In this document: piece after piece, positions 8,771 through 17,585 of the stretch
Layout: every line of letters starts with the position of its first letter
Position numbering within the stretch: position 1 is the stretch's first letter
Assembly (NCBI RefSeq): GCF_001423185.1
Contig: NZ_LMOB01000001.1
Coordinates: 1,471,889 to 1,535,888, forward strand
Direction of reading: 5' to 3'
Source of the DNA: Plantibacter sp. Leaf314
GTDB lineage: Bacteria; Actinomycetota; Actinomycetes; Actinomycetales; Microbacteriaceae
Length of the DNA stretch: 64,000 nt
Notes under the pieces: model-generated
Seen by the model: only the letters and a program-made list of their open reading frames with translations
What the model was told of the DNA's origin: nothing
The model's database searches: none
Translations under genes and position numbers: made by a program

Positions 8771-11700
8771 CTATTCTCCCGTGACCTTGAACGAGTCGAC
8801 GGAGAGCGTGGTCGTGCCGTTGGTGTTGGCGCCCGTGACGTAGGTGATGACACCGACGGCTCCCGGAGCCTGCATCGCCGTGGTGGCGTCGGTCGCGCTC
8901 AGCTGCCACGCGGCCGGTTCCGTCTCCGCGTCACGCCACACCTTGGCCTGCACCGTGGTCGGTCCAGCACCGGTGACGGAGAGCGTCACGTGGAGCTTCT
9001 GACCGGCGACGTATGCGCCGCCCGGGAGCACGTAGCTGTCGGCCAGCGGCGTCTCGTCCCGGAGGATGTAGACGCGGATGAGGCCGGCGGCGTCGAGGCG
9101 GACGCGGGTGGAGTAGACCGAGTTGCCGATCTTCCGTCCGGCGATCGTCACCGTGTGCGCGCCGCCCGCAGGGGCCTTGTCGACGGAGAACGTCGTCTCG
9201 ACGAGGGCGTCGCGGATCGACACCCCGGCCAGGACCGCGCTGCGCGTCTCGGTGGCGTTCGCGGTGATCTTGCCGACGCCGTTCGCGACGCTGTAGCTCG
9301 TCGCCGGTCCGGTGGTGCTCCACGCGCCACCCTCCTCGGCGGCTCCCCAGCCGTTCGCGGCCTGGCGGTTGTCGAAGTCGTCGAGGGCGACGGGCTCCTC
9401 CGCTGCCGGCGGGTCGACCGGCGGCTCCACGGGCGGGTCGACCGGCGGGTCGACGGGCGGCAGGACCGGCGGCACCGGTGCCGAGACCGTCGCGGTCTGC
9501 TGACTCGTGTGGGTCCCGCCACGGTTGTCCGTGACGGTGAGGGTCACCGGGTAGGCACCGGCTGCGGCGTAGGCGTGCGTCGCCGTGGCGCCGGTCGCCG
9601 TGGCGCCGTCCCCGAAGGTCCAGGCGTAGGACGCGATGGAGCCGTCGCTGTCGGAACTCGTCGAGCCGTTGAAGGTCACCGACAGGTCGGTGGCCGCCAT
9701 CGTGAACGCGGAGACCGGGTTCACGTTCGCCGGCGGTGCCGGGGGCGTGACCGGGGTGGCCGCGGCCGAGGTGACGGAGGTGAACTGCTCGATGCGGAGC
9801 TTCGCCGTCGCCGACGCCGAGGAGTTCGACAGGTAGGAGATGAGTCCGATCTGACCGGTCGCCTGCATCGTGGCATCCGTGTCCGTGCCGCTCAGCTGCC
9901 AGGCGGAGGGCTCGGTCGTGCCCGTCTTCCAGACCTTCGCACCGAGGGTGGTCGGGCTCGTGCCGGACGCCTTGACGGAGATCGTCAGACGGTCACCCGG
10001 CGCGTACACGATGTCGAGCAGCTTCGAGTCGACGATCTGGGTCTCGTTCTTCAAGAGGTAGAGACGGACCTGACCGTTGGCTTCCCAGCGCACCCGGGCG
10101 GTGTACGCGTTGGCTCCGACCTGTCGGCCGATCACCGCCACGTAGTACCCGGGACCGGTGCGGTCGACGGAGAACGAGACGGTCGTGACCGCGTCGTCGA
10201 ACTTCGCACCGAGGCGGGCGGCACGGGTGTCGAGCTTCGCGAGGTTCACGATGCCCGAGCCGTCGCCGACGCTGTAGGTGGTCGCCGCTCCCTGGAGCGA
10301 CCAGGCACCGCCGACCGGAGCCGAGCCCCAGCCGCTCGCGCTGGTGCGCTCGAAGTCGTCCTGGGCGAGCACGGTCGCCGTCGGGGCCGCTGCGACGGTC
10401 ACCGACCGGGTCGCCGTCGCCGTCCCGCCGCGGTTGTCGGTCACGGTCAGGACGACCGAGTAGGTCCCAGCCGCCGCGTAGCTGTGCTGGGCCGTCGCGC
10501 CGGTTCCGGTGGTCCCGTCACCGAACGCCCAGGCGTAGGAGGCGATCGAACCGTCGGTGTCGGTCGACGCGGATCCGTCGAAGGAGGCGACGAGCAGGTT
10601 CGCCGAGGAGGTGAACGACGCCGTCGGTGCCACGTTGGGCGCCGGGGCGACGGTGACGGTCTGCGAGGTGATCGCGGTACCGGCACGGTCGTCGGTCACC
10701 GTGAGCGTGATCGTGTACGTGCCGGCGGCCGCGTAGCTGTGGCTCGCGGTCTTGCCGGTCGCCGTCGTGGTGTCTCCGAAGTCCCAGGCGTAGCCCGTGA
10801 TGGACCCGTCGGTGTCGGTGGAGGTCGCGGCGTCGACCGACACGGTCAGCAGGTTCTTCGACTGCGTGAAGGCCGCGGTCGGCAGCTGGTTCGGCGGCAG
10901 GGCCGTCGCGACCTGCTGCGTGGACGTGGCCGACGCGCCCCGGTTGTCGGTGACCGTGAGTGTCACCGTGAAGGAACCGGCGGTCGCGTAGGTGTGGGAC
11001 GCGGTCGCGCCGACCCCGCTCGTGCCGTCGCCGAAGTTCCAGGCGTAGGAGGCGATGGTGCCGTCCGGGTCGGCCGAGGAGGAGGCGTCGACGGAGAGCG
11101 CCAGGTTCGCGACCGAAGCGGAGAAGATCGCGGTGGGCGCCACGTTGGGCGCGACGACCGTCACCTGTTCGGTGCGCGTCGTGGACGCGCCGAGGTCGTC
11201 GGTCACCGTGAGCTTCACGGCATAGCTGCCGGCGGCGCCGTACGTGTGCGTCGCGGTCACCCCGCTGCCCGTCGTGCCGTCGCCGAAGTCCCAGGCGTAG
11301 GAGGCGATCGTCCCGTCGGAGTCCGTCGAGCCGGCGGCGTCGAAGGTCGCGCCGAGGTCGCTCGGCGTCGCGGTGAACGCCGCGGTCGGCAGGGCGTTGA
11401 CCCGGCCGATCTTCCCGAGCGAGTAGTGGTCGCTGATCTGCGCGGCCGTCAACGTCTTGCCGTACACGGCGAACTCGTCGAGCGAACCGCGGAACCAGTT
11501 GTCACCGCCCCACGTGCTGTCACCACCGATGCGCCAGTAGCCGGTGTAGTCCTGCGCGTTCGTCTCCGTGCCGGAGGCGACGAGCGAACCGTCGACGTAC
11601 AGCTGCATGCCGGTGCTCGACTGCTCGGCGACCACGTGGTGCCAGGTGTTGTCGTTGTAGGAGGACGGCGACGACACGATGACCGTGTTGCCGGTGTAGA

Positions 11701-14518
11701 CACCGAAGTTCAGTCGTCCGTCCGGCGTCATGTAGACGTGGCGGTCGTAGTTGTTCGACGTGCCGTCGGTCGAGCGGTTGCCGAAGCCGATGAGCTTGCC
11801 GCCGCTCGTCGTGTCCGTCTTGAACCAGGTCTCGACCGCGTAGTTGCGCGGGTTCGAGAAGGTCTTGTCGCTGCCGACGCCGGAGTTGCCGTTCGGTGAG
11901 AACGTCGCCGCGGTGTTGGTGACGCCGGAGAGCGCGCCCGGCGTCTGCTTCGAGACGTCACCCCAGTAGGTGCCGGTGTTCCCGAGGGGTCCCGAGTCGG
12001 CGGCCTTCGGACCGGTCGACTCGTTCAGCCGCCAGTAGAGGTCGGGGTCGAGAGCGAAGACCGCTTGACCGTAGGTGTCCGCCGGGGCGGCCGGCACCGT
12101 GGAGGTACGGCCCGAGGCGACCCAGTGCGCGTCGATCGTCGCCCGGTTGAGCACCGTCGGGTAGACCGCGACGTCGGAGATGCTGCCGTCGAGGTAGGAG
12201 GAACCGACACCCGGCCATCCGCCGATGTTGTCGCCGCCGACCCGCCAGTAGCCGGAGTAGTCCTGTCCGGTCGTGGTGTCGGCACGGCTCGCGACCTTCT
12301 TGCCGTCGAGCGAGAGGGTCATGCCGTCGGCGCCCATGGAGGCGACCACGTGGTGCCACTGGCCGTCGTTGAAGCCGGCCGCCGACTGCACGGTCCGCAC
12401 CGATCCCGGGTACACGCCGAAGACGACGCTTCCGGAGGTGTCGAGGTAGACCTGGCGGTCGTAGCTCCCGGAGTTGCCGGTCTTGGCGTTGCCGTAGCCG
12501 ACGATCTTGCCGCCCTGCGTGCTGCTGGACTGGAACCACGCCTCGACACTGAAGGTGTTCGGGGCCGGCTGCGCGATGCTCGAAACGCCGAAGGAGGAGG
12601 AGGTGCCCCCGAAGGACGTCGCCGTGTTGGCCTGGGCGAGGTTCGGACCGGAGACGGCACGCGCCGAGGGCGACGCCAGCGTCAGGTCGTTCCCGGACGC
12701 CCAGTCGTAGGCGCTCGTCCCGGAGGATTCACCGAGCGGCCAGTAGTTCGACGGGGCCGCGTCGAGCACGGCACCGTTGTAGGAGCTGAAGGAGTTGCCG
12801 CCGGTGGCGGTCGCCGGAACCCAGGTGCTCGTCTGCGTGGAGTTGCCCCATGGGTCGATCGCCTTGACGCGGTAGTTGTAGGTCTGGCCGGCCGTCACGT
12901 TCGTGTCGGTGAAGAGCATCGCCGGCTGGGTCCAGAAGTTCGAGGTCTCGGTCGTCGTGTAGATCGGGACCGAGGTGCCCTTGTCCTGACGGAAGATCTG
13001 GTAGGTCAGCGTCGCGTCGTCGGGGTCGTAGTTGGCGGGCCAGCTGAGGCGGACCTGCCCGGCGCGGAAGGACAGTGCGGTGAGCTTCCAGTTGTCGCCC
13101 CACACCTCAGGCGCACGCTTGTTGGGGGCCTTGTCACGCGTCGCGAAGCGGACGAGTCCCTGCTGCTTCGCGCCGGAGACGCCGAGGAACTCACCGGCGT
13201 AGAGGACGTAGTCACCAGCGCCGACGACGCTCCAACCGGCCTGGTACAGCTTCGTCTTGGTGCCGGTCTGCCACGTCGGGTACCACTGCAGGAGCGACGG
13301 CGAGGGGTTGCCGGTGAAGTTGCGGTAGCCGTGGACGTCCGGCGTGATCGTGCCGGTGGCGTTGGGGCTGAAGGCGAGCGAGTGGTGGAACACCCACGGG
13401 TCGGGCTGTGGGAAGCCGCCGATGTTGCCGCAGTAGTGCGCGTGGCTGGCGGTGTAGACGATGTCCTTGACGACGTCGACCGAGTACGTGTCGCCGTGGC
13501 AGTCGGCCATCCACTGCATCGTGCCGTCCGACCAGGAGGCCTTGAAGGTGCCCTCGAAGTCGTCGAGCGTGGAGTCACCGTAGAAGTCGTAGCCGGTGCC
13601 GTAGACGGAGGTGCCGTCGGACGCGAGCGAGTAGATCGCCGAGTTCTCGCCACCGTTGTGGATGACGCTGTTCACGCCGAACGGCATGGTCGCTCCGGTG
13701 ACGGCGTCGACCGCGGAGAGGCCCCGGCCGGGGCTCGTGGAGCCGTTGGTCGAGGTGAACGAGCCACCGATGACGAGCTTGCCGCCGTCGGGCGAGACGA
13801 CGAGGGCGCGGACGCCCCAGCCACCCTGGAGGTCGACGGTGAAGGGCAGCAGGGCGCCGGTGGAGGCGCTGACCGCGGCCACCTTCGTGCGGGTGGCGCC
13901 GCCGACGCTCGTGAACTCACCACCGATGTAGACGGTGGAGTTGGTCGCCTTGACGGACATGACCTTGCCGTTGACGACCGGGGCGAAGCTGGAGATCAGG
14001 GCGCCGGTCGCGGTGTCGAACGCGGCGACGCGGTTCCGGGTCACGCCGTTGATCGTCGTGAACGTGCCGCCGACGTAGAGCCGGGAGCCGTCGGGCGACA
14101 CGGCGAGGCTGTTCACCACGCCGTTGGCGCTCGGGTTCCAGGAGGTCATGACGCCGGTCGAGATCGTGTAGGCCATGAGGTTCTTGCGGTCGACGGTGTT
14201 GACCCCCGCTGCCGCGCCTGCCGGGCGGGCCTTCGCGAAGTCGCCGCCGACGAAGACCGTGTTGCCGGCGACGGCCTGGCCCCAGGCGACCCCGTCCATC
14301 TGCGCGGTCGGCAGGGCGTCCGCGGCGACGGTGGTCGGCAGCGGGGTGGCAGCGGCGGCCGCGGGTTCGGCCGCGACGGCGGCCGTCGGCATCGAGACCA
14401 GGGTGCCGCCGACGACGGCGGCGGTCGCGAGCGCGGTCAGGACGACGCGACCGAGTCGTCGGAGAGCGGGGGCGACAGCGTCATCGGACGCACCGCGGGC
14501 TGCAGGCAGGCTGGACAA
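8771..14518 (-). CDS. Giant secreted multidomain protein: beta-propeller, FN3-like, LamG x2, PKD x5
   Basis: About 1,915 residues. TTG 14518 was chosen because AGGA lies just upstream; an in-frame GTG at 14548 has no such site. Visible order: export signal with an Ala-rich cleavage region near residue 50; WD/delta-60-like propeller repeats at about 65-465; an FN3-like domain at 475-575; two LamG/concanavalin-like domains at 590-810 and 825-1035, each with a TWHHVV/QWHHVV-type core; four PKD domains at 1042-1375 with the DFGDG signature; a module of about 200 residues beginning DDFER; a fifth PKD at about 1598-1680; a PVDPP linker; and a second copy of the module. There is no LPXTG motif or terminal membrane anchor. 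It sits inside the polysaccharide locus, so it probably binds surface glycan or acts as an adhesin. Confidence 0.85.
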   Translation of the reverse strand: MSSLPAARGASDDAVAPALRRLGRVVLTALATAAVVGGTLVSMPTAAVAAEPAAAAATPLPTTVAADALPTAQMDGVAWGQAVAGNTVFVGGDFAKARPAGAAAGVNTVDRKNLMAYTISTGVMTSWNPSANGVVNSLAVSPDGSRLYVGGTFTTINGVTRNRVAAFDTATGALISSFAPVVNGKVMSVKATNSTVYIGGEFTSVGGATRTKVAAVSASTGALLPFTVDLQGGWGVRALVVSPDGGKLVIGGSFTSTNGSTSPGRGLSAVDAVTGATMPFGVNSVIHNGGENSAIYSLASDGTSVYGTGYDFYGDSTLDDFEGTFKASWSDGTMQWMADCHGDTYSVDVVKDIVYTASHAHYCGNIGGFPQPDPWVFHHSLAFSPNATGTITPDVHGYRNFTGNPSPSLLQWYPTWQTGTKTKLYQAGWSVVGAGDYVLYAGEFLGVSGAKQQGLVRFATRDKAPNKRAPEVWGDNWKLTALSFRAGQVRLSWPANYDPDDATLTYQIFRQDKGTSVPIYTTTETSNFWTQPAMLFTDTNVTAGQTYNYRVKAIDPWGNSTQTSTWVPATATGGNSFSSYNGAVLDAAPSNYWPLGESSGTSAYDWASGNDLTLASPSARAVSGPNLAQANTATSFGGTSSSFGVSSIAQPAPNTFSVEAWFQSSSTQGGKIVGYGNAKTGNSGSYDRQVYLDTSGSVVFGVYPGSVRTVQSAAGFNDGQWHHVVASMGADGMTLSLDGKKVASRADTTTGQDYSGYWRVGGDNIGGWPGVGSSYLDGSISDVAVYPTVLNRATIDAHWVASGRTSTVPAAPADTYGQAVFALDPDLYWRLNESTGPKAADSGPLGNTGTYWGDVSKQTPGALSGVTNTAATFSPNGNSGVGSDKTFSNPRNYAVETWFKTDTTSGGKLIGFGNRSTDGTSNNYDRHVYMTPDGRLNFGVYTGNTVIVSSPSSYNDNTWHHVVAEQSSTGMQLYVDGSLVASGTETNAQDYTGYWRIGGDSTWGGDNWFRGSLDEFAVYGKTLTAAQISDHYSLGKIGRVNALPTAAFTATPSDLGATFDAAGSTDSDGTIASYAWDFGDGTTGSGVTATHTYGAAGSYAVKLTVTDDLGASTTRTEQVTVVAPNVAPTAIFSASVANLALSVDASSSADPDGTIASYAWNFGDGTSGVGATASHTYATAGSFTVTLTVTDNRGASATSTQQVATALPPNQLPTAAFTQSKNLLTVSVDAATSTDTDGSITGYAWDFGDTTTATGKTASHSYAAAGTYTITLTVTDDRAGTAITSQTVTVAPAPNVAPTASFTSSANLLVASFDGSASTDTDGSIASYAWAFGDGTTGTGATAQHSYAAAGTYSVVLTVTDNRGGTATATRSVTVAAAPTATVLAQDDFERTSASGWGSAPVGGAWSLQGAATTYSVGDGSGIVNLAKLDTRAARLGAKFDDAVTTVSFSVDRTGPGYYVAVIGRQVGANAYTARVRWEANGQVRLYLLKNETQIVDSKLLDIVYAPGDRLTISVKASGTSPTTLGAKVWKTGTTEPSAWQLSGTDTDATMQATGQIGLISYLSNSSASATAKLRIEQFTSVTSAAATPVTPPAPPANVNPVSAFTMAATDLSVTFNGSTSSDSDGSIASYAWTFGDGATATGATATHAYAAAGAYPVTLTVTDNRGGTHTSQQTATVSAPVPPVLPPVDPPVDPPVEPPVDPPAAEEPVALDDFDNRQAANGWGAAEEGGAWSTTGPATSYSVANGVGKITANATETRSAVLAGVSIRDALVETTFSVDKAPAGGAHTVTIAGRKIGNSVYSTRVRLDAAGLIRVYILRDETPLADSYVLPGGAYVAGQKLHVTLSVTGAGPTTVQAKVWRDAETEPAAWQLSATDATTAMQAPGAVGVITYVTGANTNGTTTLSVDSFKVTGE

Positions 14519-14597
14519 TGTGGTTCCTCGTAATCCGTAACAAAGCACGATTCGTTAGCGGAAACACGACAACCCGAACTGCGTGTACCCAGGGTGG

Positions 14598-14627
14598 ATA
14601 CTATGGCTCAGCTCACGGCCCGGCCAA
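14598..14627 (-). promoter_or_regulatory. Candidate promoter of the giant secreted-protein gene
   Basis: On the minus strand TTGGCC (14622-14627) and TAGTAT (14598-14603) are separated by 18 bases, a plausible housekeeping -35/-10 pair. Transcription would start near 14591 and give a leader of about 70 bases. Each hexamer matches the consensus at four of six positions. Confidence 0.4.
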
Positions 14628-14730
14628 GGGCCTGAGCACCCCCAAAGGTGGTGCCACACGGGCGGGGGTCACCACCCGTGGGCGCTGACACCCGTCGTTG
14701 TGACCCGTGCGTGCTCGCGGACTCGGCGGC

Positions 14731-15339
14731 TCAGAAGCCCGTCGAGGCGTCGCCCTGGAACACGAACGCGGGCTGTCCCGCCGCGTAGTCGACGGTGATC
14801 GTCACGTCTCCCCGAGCGTCCTCCGGGATGGTGAAGAGGAAGACCGCGTCCTGCGATGCACCGGGCCCGACGGTGCCGCTGAACGGCTTGCCGCCCGGCT
14901 TGACGAGCGTGCCCGCGGGCTCGCGGTCGGCACCGGAGTATCCGTTGACCACGGTGAGGGCGGTGTCGAGCGGTGTCGTGGACCCGTTGGTCAGGCGGAC
15001 GGTGACCCGGATCGCCGGACCGCCGACATCGCCGGCTCCGACGGCCTCGCCGTCGACGGACTCGATCGAGACGATCGTCGCGGAGAGCCCGCTGGGGGCC
15101 GAGACGGGCTCGTCGAGCGGTGCCGGTGGGAACTCGGGCAGCACCTCGGCTGCCCCGCCGTCCGTCGGGCTCGCGCTCGGCGTCGAGGCGGCGCTCGGGG
15201 TCAGCGTCGTGGTGGGGCTGTCGCCGGAGCCGGGCGCGGCTGCCGGGCGGACGACGAGGAGCACGATGACGACGACCACGATGACCGCGACGGCCACGAT
15301 GCCTCCGATGATCCATCCACGGCGGACGACGGGGCTCAT
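14731..15339 (-). CDS. Membrane-anchored extracellular protein, DUF4352-like
   Basis: A 202-residue protein. The start at ATG 15339 has GAGGAG upstream and overlaps the end of the preceding glycosyltransferase gene by four bases (ATGA). After a short Arg-containing cytoplasmic end there is one strong Val/Ile-rich membrane segment at about residues 9-31. A Thr/Ser/Pro/Ala-rich linker to about residue 70 follows, then a beta-rich domain with the VRLTNGS pattern of DUF4352-like telokin folds. It should sit outside the membrane. Its coupling to the glycosyltransferase suggests a role in envelope or polysaccharide biology; the molecular function is unknown. Confidence 0.65.
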   Translation of the reverse strand: MSPVVRRGWIIGGIVAVAVIVVVVIVLLVVRPAAAPGSGDSPTTTLTPSAASTPSASPTDGGAAEVLPEFPPAPLDEPVSAPSGLSATIVSIESVDGEAVGAGDVGGPAIRVTVRLTNGSTTPLDTALTVVNGYSGADREPAGTLVKPGGKPFSGTVGPGASQDAVFLFTIPEDARGDVTITVDYAAGQPAFVFQGDASTGF

Positions 15340-16325
15340 GCGGTCTCCTCTTCGGGCAGGGCGACCGGCGTTCCGGTGCTGACCCCACCATAGGGCCCGG
15401 CGGCCGCGCGCTTCACGAGGGCGCGACCGTCGCGGTGCCCGCGCCAGGCCGAGCCGAGCGGGGCGACCGGGTGCAGGAACTGGCGACGCCCGCCCCGCAG
15501 CAGGATCTGCCACGACGCCCGCGGCGAGCCGCGCAGCCAGCGCCGACGCAGCTCGTCGTCCAGATGGACGGCGGCGAACCGCAGGCGGTTGACGACGTTG
15601 TAGTAGTAGTACGTCGGCGACTTCGCGCGGCTGCCACCGGTGCCGTCGTCATGGGTGCCGCCCTCGTCGTGGAGCGCGACAGCCTCCGGCAGGAAGACGA
15701 TCGAACCGCCGCCGTCGAGCACACGCTTGCTGAGGTCGACGTCCTCCCAGTACAGGAAGTAGTCCTCGTCGAACCCGCCGACGGTCCGCCAGAGCGTCGC
15801 GCTCAGCACGAGGCACGCGCCGCTCAGCCACGGCATCCACGGCCCCGGGTCGTCGGACGGCGCGGTGCTGGCGAGGGAACGCATCGCCCCGGAGTGCATC
15901 GACAGGAGGTGACCGCTCGACCACGGTCGGCCGTCAGGACGGCGCACGGTCGGGCCGACGAGCGTGAGCGGGTCCTGGCGGGCACGGTCGACGAGCAGCG
16001 CGGTCGCCTCCGCGCCGATGCTCGCGTCGGGGTTGAGGAGCATGAGGGTCGTCGTCGTCTCGTCTTCGAGCGCGGCGGCGACACCGGCGTTGACCCCACC
16101 ACCGAAGCCGAGGTTGCTCGCCGGGTAGACCGCCGTCCAACCGCGCTCGGCGACGAGCCGCTCGACCGCCTGGCGTTCCGCGGCCGAGGTGGGGTTGTGG
16201 ACGACGACGATGAGCGCAGCGGGCAGTTCGTGCTCCACGGCGACCAGGTGCTCGGCGAGCAGGGCGGACGAACCGTAGTCGACGACCACGATCGCCAGGC
16301 CGTCACCGCGATACATCGGGTCCAC
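15336..16325 (-). CDS. Family 2 glycosyltransferase (rhamnosyltransferase WbbL-like)
   Basis: A 329-residue GT-A enzyme starting at GTG 16325, with GGAGGT five bases upstream. It shows the family pattern: VVVDYGS at the start, NLGFGGGVNAG around residue 73, LMLLNPDAS as the DXD-type motif near residue 95, and GGFDEDYFLYWEDVDLSKRV near 195-215, which is characteristic of WbbL-type rhamnosyltransferases. It probably transfers a deoxyhexose or hexose to the lipid-linked repeat unit. It is divergent from a GT4 gene across a 77-base promoter region and co-directional with the small anchored protein gene it overlaps. Confidence 0.88.
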   Translation of the reverse strand: MDPMYRGDGLAIVVVDYGSSALLAEHLVAVEHELPAALIVVVHNPTSAAERQAVERLVAERGWTAVYPASNLGFGGGVNAGVAAALEDETTTTLMLLNPDASIGAEATALLVDRARQDPLTLVGPTVRRPDGRPWSSGHLLSMHSGAMRSLASTAPSDDPGPWMPWLSGACLVLSATLWRTVGGFDEDYFLYWEDVDLSKRVLDGGGSIVFLPEAVALHDEGGTHDDGTGGSRAKSPTYYYYNVVNRLRFAAVHLDDELRRRWLRGSPRASWQILLRGGRRQFLHPVAPLGSAWRGHRDGRALVKRAAAGPYGGVSTGTPVALPEEETA

Positions 16326-16370
16326 CGCACACCTCCGCGCCGGCGACTCGGGACGTCTGCCGACTGGCGG

Positions 16371-16376
16371 TAGTAT
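16371..16376 (+). promoter_or_regulatory. Candidate -10 element for the GT4 gene at 16403
   Basis: TAGTAT lies in an AT-rich patch about 27 bases upstream of the GTG start, in the short divergent intergenic region. No good -35 is visible, so this is tentative. Confidence 0.3.
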
Positions 16377-16402
16377 ATGGCGACCGACGGGAAGGCGATG
16401 CT

Positions 16403-17503
16403 GTGAGAGTCCTCTTCGACGGCTACTGGTGGGTGCACGGCCCCGGGGCGAACCGGACGGTGCAGCGGGAGTTCATCCTCGCCTGGAGCGAGGTCTTCCC
16501 GGCCGACGAACTCGTCGTCGCCCTGCGTCGCAAGCACGCCGACGACCGCGTCGACGACCTGCCGGAGGGCGTCGAGACGGTCGAGACGCGGCTCTGGCCC
16601 CAGGCGGTGTCGAACGCCGTCGAACTCCCCCGCCTCGCGCGACGCGTCGGTGCGGACGCAGTCCTCGCCCACAACTACGCACCGGCCGGCGGTCGCAACC
16701 TGACCTTCATCCACGACGTGATGTTCCAGGAGCACCCGGAGTGGTTCAGCCGGGCGGAACGCGCCTACTTCTCGCTCATGCCCGTGCTCGCGAGGCGCGC
16801 CTCGCTGCTCGCGACCTCGACGAGCACCGAGGCCGCTCGGATCCGTCGTCTCAACCCGCGCCTCCCCCAGGCGACGGCGGTCGGCCTCGCCGTGGGCAAC
16901 GACCTCGAATCGCTCGAGCAGCAGGCCCCCGCGGGTGCTGCCGATCTCGCGGCCTTCGCGGTCACCGTCGGACGCCTGAACATCCGCAAGAACCTGGCCG
17001 CCTCCATCGAGGCCGCCGCGTCCGCCGAGGTCATCACCCCCGAGCAGCCGCTGCTCATCGTGGGCGGCTCCCTGCACTCCGGGGTCGAGACCGCCCTCAC
17101 GCCCGCTGCGAGCGCAGCGGTCGAGCGCGGTGAAGCCCGCTTCCTCGGGCACGTGACCGATGCGGAACTCGCCTGGTTGTACGCGCACGCAGCGCTCGTC
17201 ACCAACCTCTCCCTCGACGAGGGCTTCGGTCTCCCGCCGATCGAAGCCGCGCGGTTCGGCGCACCGCTGCTCGTGAGCGACATCCCGGTCTTCCGCGAGA
17301 CGGTGGGCTCCGTCGCGCACCTCGTCGATCCGCTGGCGACACCGCAGGCACTCGGCTCGGCGATCGACGCCGCCTGGGGTCGTCCTGGAACGACCGAGGC
17401 GTACGAGACGCTCCGCGAACGGTACGACTGGGCGGAGGTCGTGGCCGGGCTCCGCGCCGCGCTCGTGCCCGCGTCGCACACCGACCGAGGTGCGGCCCGC
17501 TAG
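16403..17503 (+). CDS. Glycosyltransferase family 4 protein
   Basis: A GT-B enzyme of 366 residues starting at GTG, with GGAAGG upstream. The C-terminal domain has AFAVTVGRLNIRKN (donor-site loop), then NLSLDEGFGLPPIEAARFGAPLLVSDIP with the E-X7-E motif characteristic of mannosyl- and other GT4 transferases. The N-terminal domain begins VLFDGYWW and contains FIHDVMFQEHPEWF, an acceptor-side motif common in this family. It is followed closely by the next glycosyltransferase gene and is probably in one transcription unit with the next two genes. The substrate cannot be read from sequence. Confidence 0.88.
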   Translation: MRVLFDGYWWVHGPGANRTVQREFILAWSEVFPADELVVALRRKHADDRVDDLPEGVETVETRLWPQAVSNAVELPRLARRVGADAVLAHNYAPAGGRNLTFIHDVMFQEHPEWFSRAERAYFSLMPVLARRASLLATSTSTEAARIRRLNPRLPQATAVGLAVGNDLESLEQQAPAGAADLAAFAVTVGRLNIRKNLAASIEAAASAEVITPEQPLLIVGGSLHSGVETALTPAASAAVERGEARFLGHVTDAELAWLYAHAALVTNLSLDEGFGLPPIEAARFGAPLLVSDIPVFRETVGSVAHLVDPLATPQALGSAIDAAWGRPGTTEAYETLRERYDWAEVVAGLRAALVPASHTDRGAAR

Positions 17504-17585
17504 GCTTACCCAGCAGCGCACTGGCCGACCCGAATCCGGCCGTGAGCGCGCACCCGACCGCCCCTTCTCCCGGCAGGAGATGCCG

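Noticed and set aside
8771..8850. Sortase anchor at the end of the giant secreted protein
   Set aside because: No LPXTG-like motif, hydrophobic helix or basic tail is present at the C-terminus.
8681..14533. Long forward-strand open frames opposite the giant secreted-protein gene
   Set aside because: Products are Arg/Gly/Val-rich with no domain or start signal. They arise from high third-position GC of the real gene.
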